Below are positions 1 to 12,349 of a stretch of DNA of 64,000 nt, one piece after another. The position numbers and the translations under genes were made by a program. The stretch is from Clarkia xantiana subsp. parviflora (taxonomy: Eukaryota > Streptophyta > Magnoliopsida > Myrtales > Onagraceae), in the NCBI GenBank assembly GCA_036873135.1, contig JAPTYO010000008.1, positions 39,564,819 through 39,628,818 on the forward strand. Direction: 5' to 3'. Below the pieces are notes generated by a model, which was given only the letters and a program-made list of their open reading frames with translations, searched no databases and had not been told where the DNA came from. How positions within the stretch are numbered: the first letter of the stretch is position 1; every line of letters begins with the position of its first letter.

Positions 1-720
1 TTACAAAAAAAATTGATTTAAATCCTGTTTTCCATTATGAATTAAGAACTAGGAACATATTATATCATACATGATACTGGTAATAGAGAAACTATTAAAT
101 TTGGTGATTAAGTTTGGTGCCCTTGCTGGTAATAAAGCTTACTCTTGAAGCATGGTCAAATTTTGGCCAGTCATTTGCATTTACTTGACTGTTGTTAAAT
201 ATCTGTTGTTTTGAATTTTTTCAATTTCCATGATTAAATTCCTCTATAACATCGACTAACTCAAGTTGTGGAATCGTATTGTAGTGAATCTGTTGGAGAA
301 ATAAAAAATTGGCAAGATCATGTTCCTTGATGTTTTATACTATTCTCCCAAAAAGACATCATTGGTGTTACCAAATATGTAGGCATCATAGGCGGTGGGT
401 TGCTGAAAAATCTGGAGGTGAAGCTGCTAATGAAGAGGCTTCGGTTTAGAAAGAAGATGTTTGAAGTTGACAGGTGTGTTGAGAATTATGGATGTATTTG
501 TTTAGTATCATCTAGTCTTGAATTGAAATCCATTCAGTGGGTTACCTTGGAAGACGAGCTTGACTATTATCACCAGCTCCTCTCGAAGATCCATTTCTCT
601 AAGACGATACCAACATATGATAAATAAGGACACCTTTTTTCAAAGGAAAATTCCGACTGTACAACAACTTTGCCTTTAAGTAAGTTTTGGGTTTTTATAA
701 GAAGAAGAAAAAAAAGGGGG
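1..720. other. 3' flank of the BRAT1-like gene; no clear gene
   Basis: This AT-rich stretch lies downstream of the minus-strand gene that ends at 721. A plus-strand open frame of about 75 codons (400-627) follows a possible splice acceptor near 375-378, so it could be the last exon of a gene starting left of the window. I recognise no domain in it and the composition is ordinary. Its 3' end overlaps the probable 3' UTR of the gene on the other strand. I leave it uncalled. Confidence 0.3.
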
Positions 721-3700
721 TCAAAAGTTAGCCTTATCCTGGGAAAACTGAAACAAAAAGTTGAAAATAGACTTCTGGTTCCCAATCCCAATCCCAATCC
801 TGGTGGTGGCCAACACACCCTTAAGAAGTCTATTGTAGAGCATCTCCAGCTGAGGAATATCATAATTGTCTGTGTGTTTGACCAAACACTCCTTAATTGA
901 CTCCACTTTACTCCAATCATCCGCATCCAATGACAATGATGCAGCAGCAGCAGCAGCAGCAGTCTCCTCCATCTCTTCACTAGTATTACTTGTATTCTTC
1001 TTGTCTGCATCATTGGATTCAAGCTTCTCCTTTGGATGCTTCAATGACTCACTGCTTCTCCTCCTATCATCTGGATTACTCATCGGACCCCCTTGGGAAC
1101 CAATCTTCTCACAGTACTTCACCAGTCCTGCATCCATCTCAGATACCATCCCTTCAACCTGCCAATACCAACAACATTCTTTTTCTTACAACATCACACA
1201 CCCACTGAAACACATATCTACAGCTGAGAAAGACCATACTGAATCTCGAAGTTCATGAGCTCTGCTCACAATCCTTGCACCATTATAGTCGTCTCCATTG
1301 TACACCTGTTCACCCAATGTCATTATATAGATACTAAACAACCAACAAATGCCCACACCCACTACATTCATTTAAAACGTTTAAACCGGTAAGGACCTAC
1401 TTTTGCATTAGTCACAATGAGATCAACATCCTCCAGGAACGTTTTACACGTTATGTATTGGCCAGTGTCAACGCGCTGCAAAATTGTAGACATGTCCAGT
1501 GGCTTCTCTATGATATTCCTGTAATTTGGAGCATCTTCTTCCGTAACTGGAAAATGGAAATCCCTGAACCGCTTATCATACAAAACCCTGCAAAACAACA
1601 TACAACATTCAACCAAACCAGGGCTACCTTGTGGAGCATACATTTACGACTTAAACTTGCTGCTTTGACAGATTAAGGATCTTAAAATCACAACTGCAGT
1701 TTTTCAAGTGTGTATGGAACCCAACCAACATACCTCATCTGGGTACGCCTCAACCTAAACTAAACCTATACTACTGACAATTGTTAGTTGAAAGCAACTC
1801 TTCTCTTTTAACTTTGTTAAACACCATAAAGTAGCAGATGCAATTGAAATGTAACATCAACATTTGATAGTGAGTAGTGACAGGTGCAAATTCCACTCTC
1901 AATGAGTACATATATCTTAAATTGATGTTCAACGCATATGGCACACTATTCAGATATACTTTTGTCACAGTGAATATGCCCAAAATAGGTTCAATTTTGG
2001 AATTAATTCCCAAACTAGGCTTTTTCATCCTACATGGCATCCACATCATCAAATATATTATTTTTTAATCTTTATATCTCTACTTTGCTTCCTAAAGTTT
2101 ACATTATGTTACAAATGAACCTAAAGCGAAATATAATAATAAGAAAAAATTAAGAAGATAAAATGTAATATTAAAAAAATGGATATAAAATATTCCTTAA
2201 TGTAAGTAATGAAAGTGGACATCAAATAAAAATAAAAAGAGATAAACATGCTTATGAATTTAAATTCTAAAAAAACTATTTTCAATTAAAAATTAAAAAT
2301 CATGAGAAATATAATTTATAATAAATATTATATGATACAAAGATTTATCATAAAATAGTATGATAGAAAAATGGAGTAATATTTACTTTTATTGATTTTT
2401 TTCGTTTTATATTACATTTAATCTTCTTAATTTTTCAATTTTTTCCTTATATTTTTATATTATATTTCGCTTTAGGTTCATTTGTAACATAATGTAAACT
2501 TTAGGAAGCAAAGTAGAGATGTAAAGATTAAAAAATAATATTTTTGATGATGTGGATGCCACGTCATATGAAGTAGCCTACTTTGAGAATTAGTTTCTGA
2601 ATAAACCTTGTTTGGGAATTAGTTTCGAAATTGAACCTATTTTAGGCATTCACTCCTTTTGTAATTACTAAGTGTTTCAACATATTAGGGCTCTAGGCCA
2701 TAAAATTTCCCACTACAGCATGTAGATATTTAAATCAGATTATGCTAGCTCACCGACTTCCGCCTGATTATTTCAACCAATACAATTTTTGGGTTTAATT
2801 TTAAATGTCATGCTGCAGCGTATCATAATATGTTGGATAGGAATCACTTCTAGGTAAGATCCTTAATGAGGAAAACAAAAAGACAAAGAAATCAACTGTG
2901 ATCTTACCGATTGCAAATATCTCTAAGGCACATCCGGAATCTCCTAAGTGCATGCTGCTCAGATTCAAACTTGGCTTTCAATTCAGAAGGCTTCGGGCCA
3001 GCTGGTACTTGTGGAGCCTTTGGTAGTTCAGGAACCGTAACACTTTCTGAGGAACCTTTTGTCTTGATATTTGATGATGCAACTGACAAAGCAGCTTCAA
3101 TTAGATGGTGAAAGAACAGTTCTCTGTCTCCTGCAGATGCATTGCCCACTCGATAGCTGACAAAAGTAGAATGTTGGCAAAGTGTTCGAGAAAAGCTAAC
3201 TAGCAGAATTTGAATTGATTCAAGAAAAATCATCATAAAGTTGGTACAAAGTTAAAAGATCATAAAGCATCATCTCTTGAGCAAAGAGAACATACACACT
3301 GTGCTGCGGAAATATTAAATTATCATCTGGACCAAGCTCATTGGGTGCAACTTGTGAGATCCCAAGTAGTAAAATAGGCAAGTCCGGAGGCAATTCTTCT
3401 AGGAGTGTCAGAAGAACCACTCTGAGTTGTTCGTGTGCCTGCAAAATCAACTTATCAAACTCCATTTGCAGAAACTACTATAGGAACTCAATAGAGTATC
3501 CTAAGTTCCTAGCACCATCAAAAATTAGCAAGAAAAAAAATGCCAAACCACTTACTGTTTCCCACCAAAGATGGAACTGAGGTAAGTAGAGAATTGATGG
3601 CGTAGTTCTCCTAGCTTCACCAAATATGTGAACCAATGCCTCCTCAGGTGTCTTTGCACTAGGATCTGAAAGAAGAGATGGAAGTCCAAGAGAATGAACA

Positions 3701-6407
3701 GGAAATTTCTCCATTTCGTGCAATATTGCAGGCCCAAGATGATCCTACATGATTTAACCATGTATAAGATCAACCTGATGAGCCAAAAAAATATAAGAGA
3801 TTCAAATAAACTTACCAGCCCAACACCTTCACTGCCACATAGTAACAGTCTTGGTTTATATACAAGAGGGAATGCAGAGCCAAAAGACAGTACAGAAAGC
3901 TGAGAGAACTCGGATGAAACTGATATCGGAGGGAAAATTTCAGACAAGTGAGCCATGGCTTTTTCGAGGTGTCCTTTTAGACAAGGAGCAACTACTGAAG
4001 ACAATGGCCTAGAATGCACAATGGAGCCCCTATGAGCAGCAGGAGTAATTGCTGACATGGATTCAAGAAAATGATACTTTTGAACCTTGACTGAATCAAC
4101 ATCTATCAGAAATTTGTCATCACTTGTGTAAACTTGAGGATATCTTTCACGAAAGGCACGGATAGCAGCTTCAGTGCACAATGCCTTCAGATCAGCGCCA
4201 CAGTATCCAACACAACTAGCTGCAAGTTCTTGCCTCAGTTCTTCGGTAGGTGGCATCTTCCACTTACGCGTGTGAATGTCCAAAATTTCAGCACGTGCTT
4301 CAGAGCCAGGGAGAGGAAAGTTAAATTCACGATCAAATCGACCAGGCCGACGCAATGCTCCATCAATGGCGTCGATTCGGTTGGTTGCTCCAATCAGAAC
4401 AACTTGCCCACGAGAATCAAGACCGTCCATCAAAGCAAGCAAAGTTGATACAATAGAATTGTGAATTTGTTCCTGTTTGCTACTACGAACAGGAGCAAGG
4501 CCGTCTATCTCATCAAAAAAGATAATTGAAGGCTGATTTCTTTGAGCTTCCTCAAAAAGTAGCTTCAACTGTCTCTCTGCCTCACCAACCCATTTGCTAA
4601 GAACGTCTGCACCTTTACGCATGTAAAAACTGACTTTTTGACCTGCTTTGGAAGCTGCAGAAGCTAAGGCCCTAGCAATCAAAGTTTTCCCTGTACCAGG
4701 AGGACCACATAACAATACTCCCCGAGGTGGAGTAATGTGGTAACTGGCAAAGAAATCTGGATAGAGCAAGGGAAAAAACACCATTTCCTTCAATGAATCA
4801 ATATACTGGGAAAGCCCACCTATGTCATCAAAGCTTACATTTTCATCAACCTGTAAAGGTTGAATGTCTGCCCCACCTTTGGAGCTAGGACCAGCTGTTT
4901 GGACACCACTACTTAAGGCAGCAAAAGCATCAGCCTGATGACCCCAACCAGAAGCAGCAACATTCAGTCCCCATGACGATGAACCATGCATATCCAGTCC
5001 TCCTCCAAGCACCCACGGTGATCCATTTCTGTTTCCTCCACGGGCCCAAGGTATTTGAGGTCCTTGGTCTAGCTCGTCCACAAGGAGGGAATCATCAGAA
5101 TCTTCAGCTCTTGGCATTCGGTGACGCTTATGAACTCTAGACCCACCTTTCCTCACATCTCTCCCAACTTTATTGCCCATTCCTCGATGCAATGCTCTTC
5201 TAGGAGATCTAGTAATTTGCTTAGAGGAATCCATTGAATGCCTTTGTACATCTGCACGATTACGGAGATGATATCTCCTACGACCTTCCTGCTCATCTTC
5301 GTCATCGTCGTCATCATCATCACCATCTTCATCTCCATCATCTTCACCTTCAGCATCAGCATCATCCTCACCAACACCCCCATTTTGAGCATCATCCCCG
5401 TCATTCCCATTCTCAGTTTCATCTGGACCAACCTTTTCATCAGATGTAGCTGGTTCATCAGCATCATCATTTGAATGTAAATTTGATTGACTTCTTGTCA
5501 TGGTATTAGATCGGCGAGGTCGCAAGCCTTCCCGACGAGGCACTGATCTCAACCCCCTGAGCTTTCTACGCTTAGGAGCTGACAGCTCATCCTGACTGGT
5601 ATTATCAAGACCTCTATTCCTGGAAGATCTGTAATTTCTCACCTAAAGAATAAAAAGGTGATTTCCCCAGATCAACTGATGATTCAAAGCTAATACCTCA
5701 TTTAAAGAGGCGGTATAAATGTACAAAGTCTCACCATTAGGTCTTCGTCTTCCATGCCTGAGCTGTCTGTATAATCCTCAAAATGAACAGAAACCCTCTT
5801 TCTGGAAGATCGCCGAAGATTTGTTGCAATCTAGCAAACATTCACAATTACTAAAATAGTCAAACAGTTGATATCTAAAGGGGAAATACAAAAAGAATGT
5901 CTAATTCTATACAACTTCAAATGGAAAATGGTAAAATATTGTACAAGCAATCACACAACCCAAAGACCAGGGAAGATTAAGCTACTGCTATGGTTATCTA
6001 CTTAATATTCATAAGCATACTTATTGGACCAAGAAAAAAGAAATCAATAAGCATGTAAGCACGTAAGCAAATTGCTTAGTAATACACATAAGATCTTTGT
6101 ATCTACAGGGAAATCTTAAAGATCAACCATAAACTCACCATCAATAGCACTAAAATGAAAGGGTTAGATAATCTACAGCACTTACACTGGGATTTGGTTT
6201 TCCTTGCGCATGAGAAGCTGGACGCAACATTTTTGCAATTTGTGCAGCAGCTGTTCTAGTCTTAGTCTTTCTCTTCTTGGCATGAACAATAGGATAAGAG
6301 TAGAAGTGTGTACGACCATAATTTTTGCGTCTACTCTTAATCCTATCACTTGTACGTAATGCCCGTGCTACAGAACCATCCCCCTGACCAGAACGTTTTG
6401 GATACAT
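721..6407 (-). CDS. BRAT1: Bromodomain-containing AAA ATPase (ATAD2/Yta7 family, BRAT1-like)
   Basis: Nuclear chromatin ATPase; family members bind acetylated histones, and in Arabidopsis BRAT1 counters transcriptional silencing. My gene model has nine coding exons: 6186-6407, 5735-5830, 3816-5642, 3556-3744, 3296-3438, 2908-3156, 1401-1587, 1240-1305 and 721-1158, all GT-AG and in phase, giving 1,138 aa. The start is the ATG at 6407 (MYPKRSGQGDG), because the codons upstream have no ATG. Visible parts: a basic N-terminus; an acidic run near residues 190-224; AAA domain 1 with Walker A GPPGTGKT (about 418-425), Walker B IIFFDEID (about 478-485) and RPGRFDREF; a degenerate second AAA region (about 700-870); a bromodomain (about 905-1010) with FHFPVTEEDAPNY and YNGDDY. 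The C-terminus carries a poly-alanine run and ends DKANF. The protein is slightly shorter than the roughly 1,200 aa of its relatives. The intron between exons 6 and 7 holds a MITE. I see no lesion. The symbol is by homology only. Confidence 0.93.
1968..2655. mobile_element. Long-TIR foldback MITE (Mutator-like) in a BRAT1-like intron
   Basis: The left arm (about 1968-2160) is an imperfect inverted repeat of the right arm (about 2460-2655). For example, the segment at 2068-2140 reads back at 2458-2530 almost unchanged. Outer ends are CAGTGAATATGCC and, inverted, GAGTGAATGCC. The flanks are CTTTTGTCA (1959-1967) and CTTTTGTAA (2656-2664), which match at 8 of 9 bases. A 9-bp target duplication with long TIRs points to a Mutator-like non-autonomous element. 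The centre is AT-rich and I see no coding. It lies between the sixth and seventh coding exons and would form a large hairpin in the pre-mRNA. Confidence 0.8.
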
Positions 6408-8000
6408 TGACAAACTACTGAGTCTGTGATTATATCCTCACAAAGATTGTGGGAATTTCCACTCCGTCATCAAAACATCATCCTGAAAGCACACACCAGT
6501 TGAGTAAGTTCTGAGAAACTACTAAATTAAACAGCGTCAGTACAGGAAATGCGAATGTTCACGAATTATACTGATTGAGTTATTTCTACGGCAGTCTGGG
6601 GTAAGAGCTTGGAGTTATTTGAATTTATGCATTGTAGATCATTAAACAGGAAACAGAAAAGCACAGCGTATGGGGTGACTTGGGCTGCCACGCATACTAT
6701 CTTTGGATGGCTAAGAATAAATAGTATGACTCTCCGGTCCATCAAGCAGGTTTCAGTTGCTGCTTTGGTTCCGCAAGTTATTCATGCCATCAGGTTTGTA
6801 GTTTGGGGATTGCAGAAGATGGCATACAGGCATAACAAACTCTTGAGGGGATTATGAAATATGAATTGATCTTTCCTTTTTCTACATGTCTTTACACTGT
6901 AAATAACCATTTGGGCATTAGTAATGGCAAGAAGAGCTTCCCACCAAAGAGAAATGACATTTGTACCAGAAGTAAGTATTATCTAAGTAAACTTTTATGG
7001 CTTAAAAGGAAGAGCCACGTTACCTCCAACTAGAGAAAAAAAAACATAACAAATAACAAACTAACAAAGCATCTTGCACTAAGAATGATAAACTAGTCTG
7101 AGTGACCGAGTTCCTTCATAAGAAAAATTACAGCATAAGGCGATACAAAGGAACATGGAAGCTCCTTTCAACTATATGTTCTGACAGACGTTTATCAAGT
7201 ATACCATTAGTGCCACAGATAAAGATGGGAATCGTTTCCGTCAATTTGTTTGCAAAACTATTCACTGAGAGAGCATTATGACCAATGAATGATGAAGAGG
7301 AATCAAAGTGAAGCAGATAAAAATATATATATACTACTTAGCTCAAAACTCATCACGAAGAAAACCACAACTGATGCTCCCATTTAAACAAGTGAATGGA
7401 CAAAACTAACCCCATTGTAGAATCCCAACAACTTTCTTTTGAAATTGAAAACCTCAACCATCATACTATCAATTAAGCCACTAGAAAGAACTCAAATATC
7501 AGCTCATAGAGAACCAGTAATTGTAACTTCATATTCATAAACGACTAGAAATCAGAGTTCTTCACTTCGTTAGGCTGTTCTTCTCCTCATGTCATGAATG
7601 CAAGACCAATCAGCACAGGCCACGTGCTGTCGAATCCGACATGTTCCAGCGTAGACTGACATGTGATTTGGGCACTACTACGTGGCTTCCCAAACAACTA
7701 AAAAAATCTATATCGCCGCAGATAATGTCAACACTGATCGTATTCACAACTGACCAGAATGAGCGGCGGAAAAAGGTTCCGAGGTGGAGGTCCCAACCAA
7801 GTACCAACAAATACAAATTATGAGCATATCATAGATGGGTACCTCTTATAAATCCAATGCGACGATGGAGCCGGAGTTTATAGTACAGCGGAACTCAATA
7901 ATGCACTTGTGGCGTTCGGGGTCCGCGTTCTCCCACTGGTCTCCAATGGAGGGTTTTAGGGTTCGGGGAAGCTACTATAGTCGCGCTTGAGGAGAGGAGA
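6408..8000 (-). promoter_or_regulatory. 5' leader, probable leader intron and promoter region of the BRAT1-like gene
   Basis: Upstream of the ATG the minus strand shows a good splice acceptor (CTTTCAG at 6483-6489, exon from 6482 downward). This suggests an intron in the 5' UTR, with a first non-coding exon perhaps near 7830-7990, where the minus strand is pyrimidine-rich and GC-richer. Exact ends need transcript data. The plus strand has only short open frames here (for example 6609-6857), with no recognisable product. Confidence 0.45.
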
Positions 8001-8120
8001 ATAGAAGAAAATGGGAAAGAAGAGAGGGAAGCCGTCTGAATGCAAATTACAATTTGACCCTCTAATCCACTTGAGTATTTTTTTTTTTTATTCTACTATA
8101 AGCCTTGGTATTATCGTGAT

Positions 8121-8990
8121 CAGTGTTATCAAAACCGGACCGGACCGGCGGTCCGACCGGGTTCGAACCGGAATCGGTACCTCCAACGGTCCGGTTCAAG
8201 CAATTCCGGATGATGTAAGCGAACCCGGTTTGATAGCCGGTTTTTTAGCAAACCGGGCGGTTCTGAGCGGACCGGGCGGTCTGCCGGTTCGCCGGTTCGG
8301 TATTTATTAAAAAAAAAAACTGAAATTTGATAATTTGGGTTTTTGCACTGAAATGAGAAACTTGCACCGACATTTTACTGTGGGAGAAACGCCCTTAGTG
8401 GAAGTATCCCTGACGAGCTCTCCATCTATTCTTCACTGGTGGTGCTCGATGTCTCCGCCAATAAACTCTCCAGTGAGATTCCCGGTGATTTGGGGAAACT
8501 TGGCTACCTTGACAGTTGGATCTTATCCGGGGAGGCACCAGTGAAGAAGAAATGCGACGATGCAGAGGTGGTCATAGGAGTGGCGAAGAAGATGGATGAA
8601 GGCGTGATGGGAGGGATGAAGGCGTGAGGAGAGGCAGGAAGATGTGGGTTTGATTGAGTGCTTCTTCTTCATCTTGCTGCTCAATGAATGGATGAATGGT
8701 GGATGGATATTGGAAGTTGGACGGCGCAAGTTGAACATGAAGGAAGAAGTTGCTCTAGCTAGCTAACATGAAGATGGATTGGAGGTAGGGTTTGTTAAAT
8801 GGGCTGGGTTATGATTTATTGGGCTGGCTTGATTATTTTTTAGGCCCAGTTGACTTAACTAATCAAAACTATATTATATATGCTGTACTTAGGTTCTAGC
8901 AGTCGGACCGCGTTCGAACCGGGTCGGACCGGCCGACCGGAAACCGGTGGCCTGTCCGGTTCGACCTCCGGTCCGGTCCTGATAACGCTG
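8121..8990. mobile_element. hAT-type non-autonomous element with ACCGG/GGTTC subterminal arrays
   Basis: The 870-bp element has terminal inverted repeats CAGTGTTATCA and, at the other end inverted, CAGCGTTATCAG. It is flanked by a perfect 8-bp target duplication, ATCGTGAT (8113-8120 and 8991-8998). The first 180 and last 100 bp are packed with degenerate words such as CCGGACCGG and GGTTCGAACC in both orientations, a typical subterminal array for transposase binding. No transposase is present. The middle carries a piece of a leucine-rich-repeat gene, listed separately. TIR start CAGYG and an 8-bp duplication are hAT hallmarks. Confidence 0.88.
8388..8627 (+). pseudogene. Captured leucine-rich-repeat gene fragment inside the hAT element
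   Basis: Codons 8388-8513 read as about 42 residues of a plant extracellular LRR: NALSGSIPDEL, then LDVSANKLSSEIPGDLGKL. This fits the LxxLxLSxNxLSGxIPxxLGxL consensus of receptor-like kinases and proteins. The frame stays open to a stop at 8625-8627, but the sequence after 8514 is not recognisable LRR and may be unspliced or scrambled. There is no kinase domain, signal peptide or start codon in context, so this is a fragment. It sits wholly inside the hAT element and was presumably picked up by it. Confidence 0.75.
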
Positions 8991-9011
8991 ATCGTGATGA
9001 TTAGGGCTGAC

Positions 9012-9567
9012 TAGGGGTGAGCGGTTCCGGGTACCCAGTACTTTTAGGGTATCCCAGAACCAGACCAATACTAAACGGTTCCTAACTTTATTACCCAGAA
9101 CCGTACCAGAACATTTAGGAACCGGAACCGTACCAGAACCGTTAAGAGCCAATCGGTTCCGGGTACCCGTTAAGGAACCGGTTACAAATTTTCAAACTAA
9201 ATAATATAATTTTAGGTACTAGTTAGAACTGGGTTCTGGATACCCAGTTGGAACCGGGTTCTCGGTAGCCAATTGAAACTGAAATTTATGTTATACCAAG
9301 TGAATCATAAAAATAATTATAACATTTTCCACAAACCAATTTTAAATTTGTTAATTGTTTAGTGTTCTTTTAATTTATATATATATAACGGTTCCGGTTC
9401 CGGGTATTTGGGTACCCGAAAACTTATCCCGGAACCGGAACCGAAAATACCGGTTCTTGAAATTTAATCCCAGAACCGTACCAGAACCATTTACATCTAC
9501 CCGGAACCTACCAAATGACCGGTTCCGGTCCGGTTCCAGTTCCAACTGGGTAATTTGCTCACCCCTA
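9012..9567. mobile_element. hAT-type MITE with GGTTCCGG words
   Basis: The element is 556 bp with 11-bp perfect terminal inverted repeats, TAGGGGTGAGC (9012-9022) and GCTCACCCCTA (9557-9567). It is flanked by a perfect 8-bp duplication, GGGCTGAC (9004-9011 and 9568-9575). Inside, GGTTCC, CGGAACC and ACCAGAACC words repeat many times from both ends around an AT-rich centre. No coding capacity. It inserted only 14 bp from the target duplication of the neighbouring hAT element. Confidence 0.88.
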
Positions 9568-9720
9568 GGGCTGACGATACAATGAGAAGAGTATTGTGAG
9601 AATACCAATGTACTAGGCTGCTGCTGGTTACATTGACGGGATATTGTGCTTATATTTTTTCGTACCATAACTATGGTTTTTCACCACATTCAAACCATTT
9701 AACTATAATCATTTAAACTA

Positions 9721-10428
9721 GGGAAAAGAATCTATTTGGTGTCTCAGGCTATGTGTCAGTTTGGTGTCTAAATTTTTTTGGTTAATATTAGGTGTCCCAG
9801 GATTCAATTACGTAGACATTTGGTGTCTCCGTCAAATTTAGACGTTAAATTTAACAGAACTCGGTCATGTGACCAGCACATGACCAAATAAGTTTGAAAA
9901 TGTCAAAATTACCCATATTGCCGGAATTAGGTCACTGTACCCCGCCCTAGCAGCTCCGTCAGCGCCTTGTCATTTTCCGGTGGGTGGCCGGAATAATAGG
10001 GTGGGTGACCGAAATCGAAGGTGGGTAGCCGAAATTGGAAGTGGGTGGGCTGGAATCGGAGGTGGGTGGCCCGGAATCAGAGGTGGGTGGCCGGAATCGG
10101 AAGTGGGTGAACCGGAATCGGAGGTGGGTGGCCGGAATTGGAAGTGGGTGAGCCGGAATCGGAGGTGGGTGGCTGGAATCAGAGGTGGGTGGGCCGGAAT
10201 CGGAGGTGGGTGGCCAGAATCAGAAGGGTGACTTTGCAAAAAAAATAAAAAGTATAAGGGGAAAAATCGTCTTTTCAGCTGACTCTGTCAAATTTTAACC
10301 CTAAAAATGGATGGAAAACCAAATCGCAGTAAAGTTAAAATCTGAGACTCCAAATATTAACAAAAAAAAATATAGACACCAAACTGACACTTGGGGTAAA
10401 CCTGAGACACCAAATAGGTTCTTTTCCC
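9721..10428. mobile_element. Foldback/Mutator-like non-autonomous element (family F, copy 1)
   Basis: The left end GGGAAAAGAATCTATTTGG and the right end inverted GGGAAAAGAACCTATTTGG start an imperfect inverted repeat of about 120 bp with recurring GGTGTCT words. The candidate 9-bp flanks TTTAAACTA and TTAAATTTA match at only 6 of 9, so the target duplication is weak. The inner part holds a CATGTG/CACATG dyad at 9866-9883, then a GC-rich minisatellite. A segment like CCCTAAAAATGGATGGAAAA precedes the right arm. The same plan recurs at 53.0 and 56.7 kb. No transposase. Confidence 0.72.
9978..10228 (+). repeat. Minisatellite, about 21-22 bp unit GGTGGGTGGCCGGAATCGGA
   Basis: About eleven degenerate copies of the unit lie head to tail. 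They fill the middle of foldback element copy 1. The open frames across it on both strands are products of the repeat, not genes. Confidence 0.9.
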
Positions 10429-10450
10429 TTAAATTTAATAAAATATCATT

Positions 10451-10526
10451 GTTTCATACAAGAAATCCAAATTAAACATATATTCATGTTTCATACTCGA
10501 AATCCAAATTAAACATAATTTTATTA
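10451..10526 (+). repeat. 37-bp tandem duplication
   Basis: Two copies of GTTTCATAC followed by GAAATCCAAATTAAACATA start at 10451 and 10488. The second copy ends against the truncated left edge of copia copy A, so it marks the border between older sequence and that fragment. Confidence 0.7.
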
Positions 10527-12349
10527 GGAGTTTACAAACTTTACGTCCGTCATCAGGGGTAATGAAACCCTCCGATTTCTCCATGTGGATGCTCTTCCTC
10601 CGGGTTTCCCAGGAGGGATGTGGTCTTAATACCTACTCGGTGCAGTTCGAAATCGAGACTTGCGACTAGGACCATAAATGGCCCTCCACCGTGGTTTTAC
10701 GCATAGTTGGTGAGTATGTTTCGTCAAAGTCCACTTCGTGAAGTTGGGTATAGCCTTTCGCAACAAGTCGAGCTTTGTATCGCTCGACATTTTCCATCAG
10801 TGGTGAACCTTCTTTCAGGACTCACCGTATCCTCATGCCCCTGTGGTTAGTAGGTAAATCAACTACAAACTATAATAGTTTTCATTTAGGCGATCTTTCT
10901 CATTCATTATTTTCTTCTATTTCTCCACTTGAGGTCTTTCCAATGCAGGCCAACAGTTGTTAGAGTGAGGTCATCAATCTTCTAGATGGGATACTTCTTT
11001 GGAGAATTTCGATGCCTTTGACTTTCGTCTAGGCTTGTTTATCCCGTCTTTGAGTCTTAACTTCTCTCCCACTCGGAATAATGCCTCTTATCGGAGCACT
11101 AATTCCAATTGGGATCAATTTTCCCACTAGAAATAACGCTTCTTATCGGGGCATTACTTCTATTGGGTACAAGAGCAGTGCTTGAACCATAACCAACAAT
11201 TTTCCTTGAACGACTTCTCGGTCTCGGGGTTTTACTTCCAAGATGAATTCCTTCAACATTAGGATCTGGAACCAAGTTTGTCGGATCACTCCCACTGGGA
11301 ACAATGGGTAGTAAAGGTAGCTACGCAATCCTGGTTCGGCATTACGATAATCAGGTTCAACTTGATTCGTCCAAACAGCAACAGTGATTACTTGTGGTAG
11401 GTGTTTAGTCCTCCTCCCACTGGGATTTATTATGATAATGTTCCCATTATCATTTACCATGTCATTCACTTGAGTTGCTGGTTCAAATCTCTCCCACTCG
11501 AATTAAGTGGGACCTGTTATCTGTAATATCTTGCTCCTGATTCTGTCAAGACTCATTATTCTGAACTGTCATTGCATTGGAAAATTCGTTCTCAAGTATG
11601 TAATGTCACATGTTCGACCAAGGTACCATGTCTTTAAGCTGTAAACATGTATTTTCAAAGAGTAGTTAACATACTCTTGTCCTAAATACGTGTTTAATGC
11701 GCAAATTAATGTCGCATGGTGATATGATTTAATTCATTATCACTCTTCAGCCTTTTATGGTGGCGTGTCATACCGATTTCAGTGGAACACGGTTTTACAT
11801 GAATGTGAATCACTTCTCATCATCCCTTAGGGAACAGCTGATTAAGTGTCTCTAACATTACGTTTATAAACTATGCTTCCAGAAGTGTGTGATTTGATTT
11901 GAATGCCTAGCCTAACGTATCGTTCAAGGCGTACGGAAGGAAAATCGTTTAGCCGACTTCATCCTTCTTCGTTTGCAAAATTATCTCAGAGATTTTATCC
12001 CATCTCCGAACTGAACATCTTAGGTTTTCACCATATGAGTCAGTTGATACTTTTACAAGGTCGTGGTAGCTTTCCGAAGCCTACTTCGTACCAATTTAAA
12101 TGGTATCAATAAGTTGTTTCCAAGGGAATGCAAACGAAAATTCAGCATATCATCATTCAGACACTTCATCATTAAATTCGTATTTTGAAACGATGTGTTC
12201 CGTCTATCGAGGCCCACTTGCGCGTAGCGCTATTCACCTTAGTCTTAATCATAAGTTGAATCGTTTCATTTCTGAATTTAATTCAATTTAATCCAATCGG
12301 TTTCGCACATGATCAACATTACAAATTATTTCATTCAATGGAGTACTAA

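Noticed and set aside
5153..5474. Open frames on both strands across the acidic part of the BRAT1-like exon
   Set aside because: They are shadows of the GAT/GAA-rich codons that encode the acidic run; the main frame is conserved coding.
6609..6857. 82-codon plus-strand frame upstream of the BRAT1-like gene
   Set aside because: No domain, lies in the probable leader intron of the opposite gene, ordinary intron composition.
9970..10239. Open frames of 83 and 89 codons on both strands
   Set aside because: Products of the 21-22 bp minisatellite; both strands are open because the unit lacks stops.
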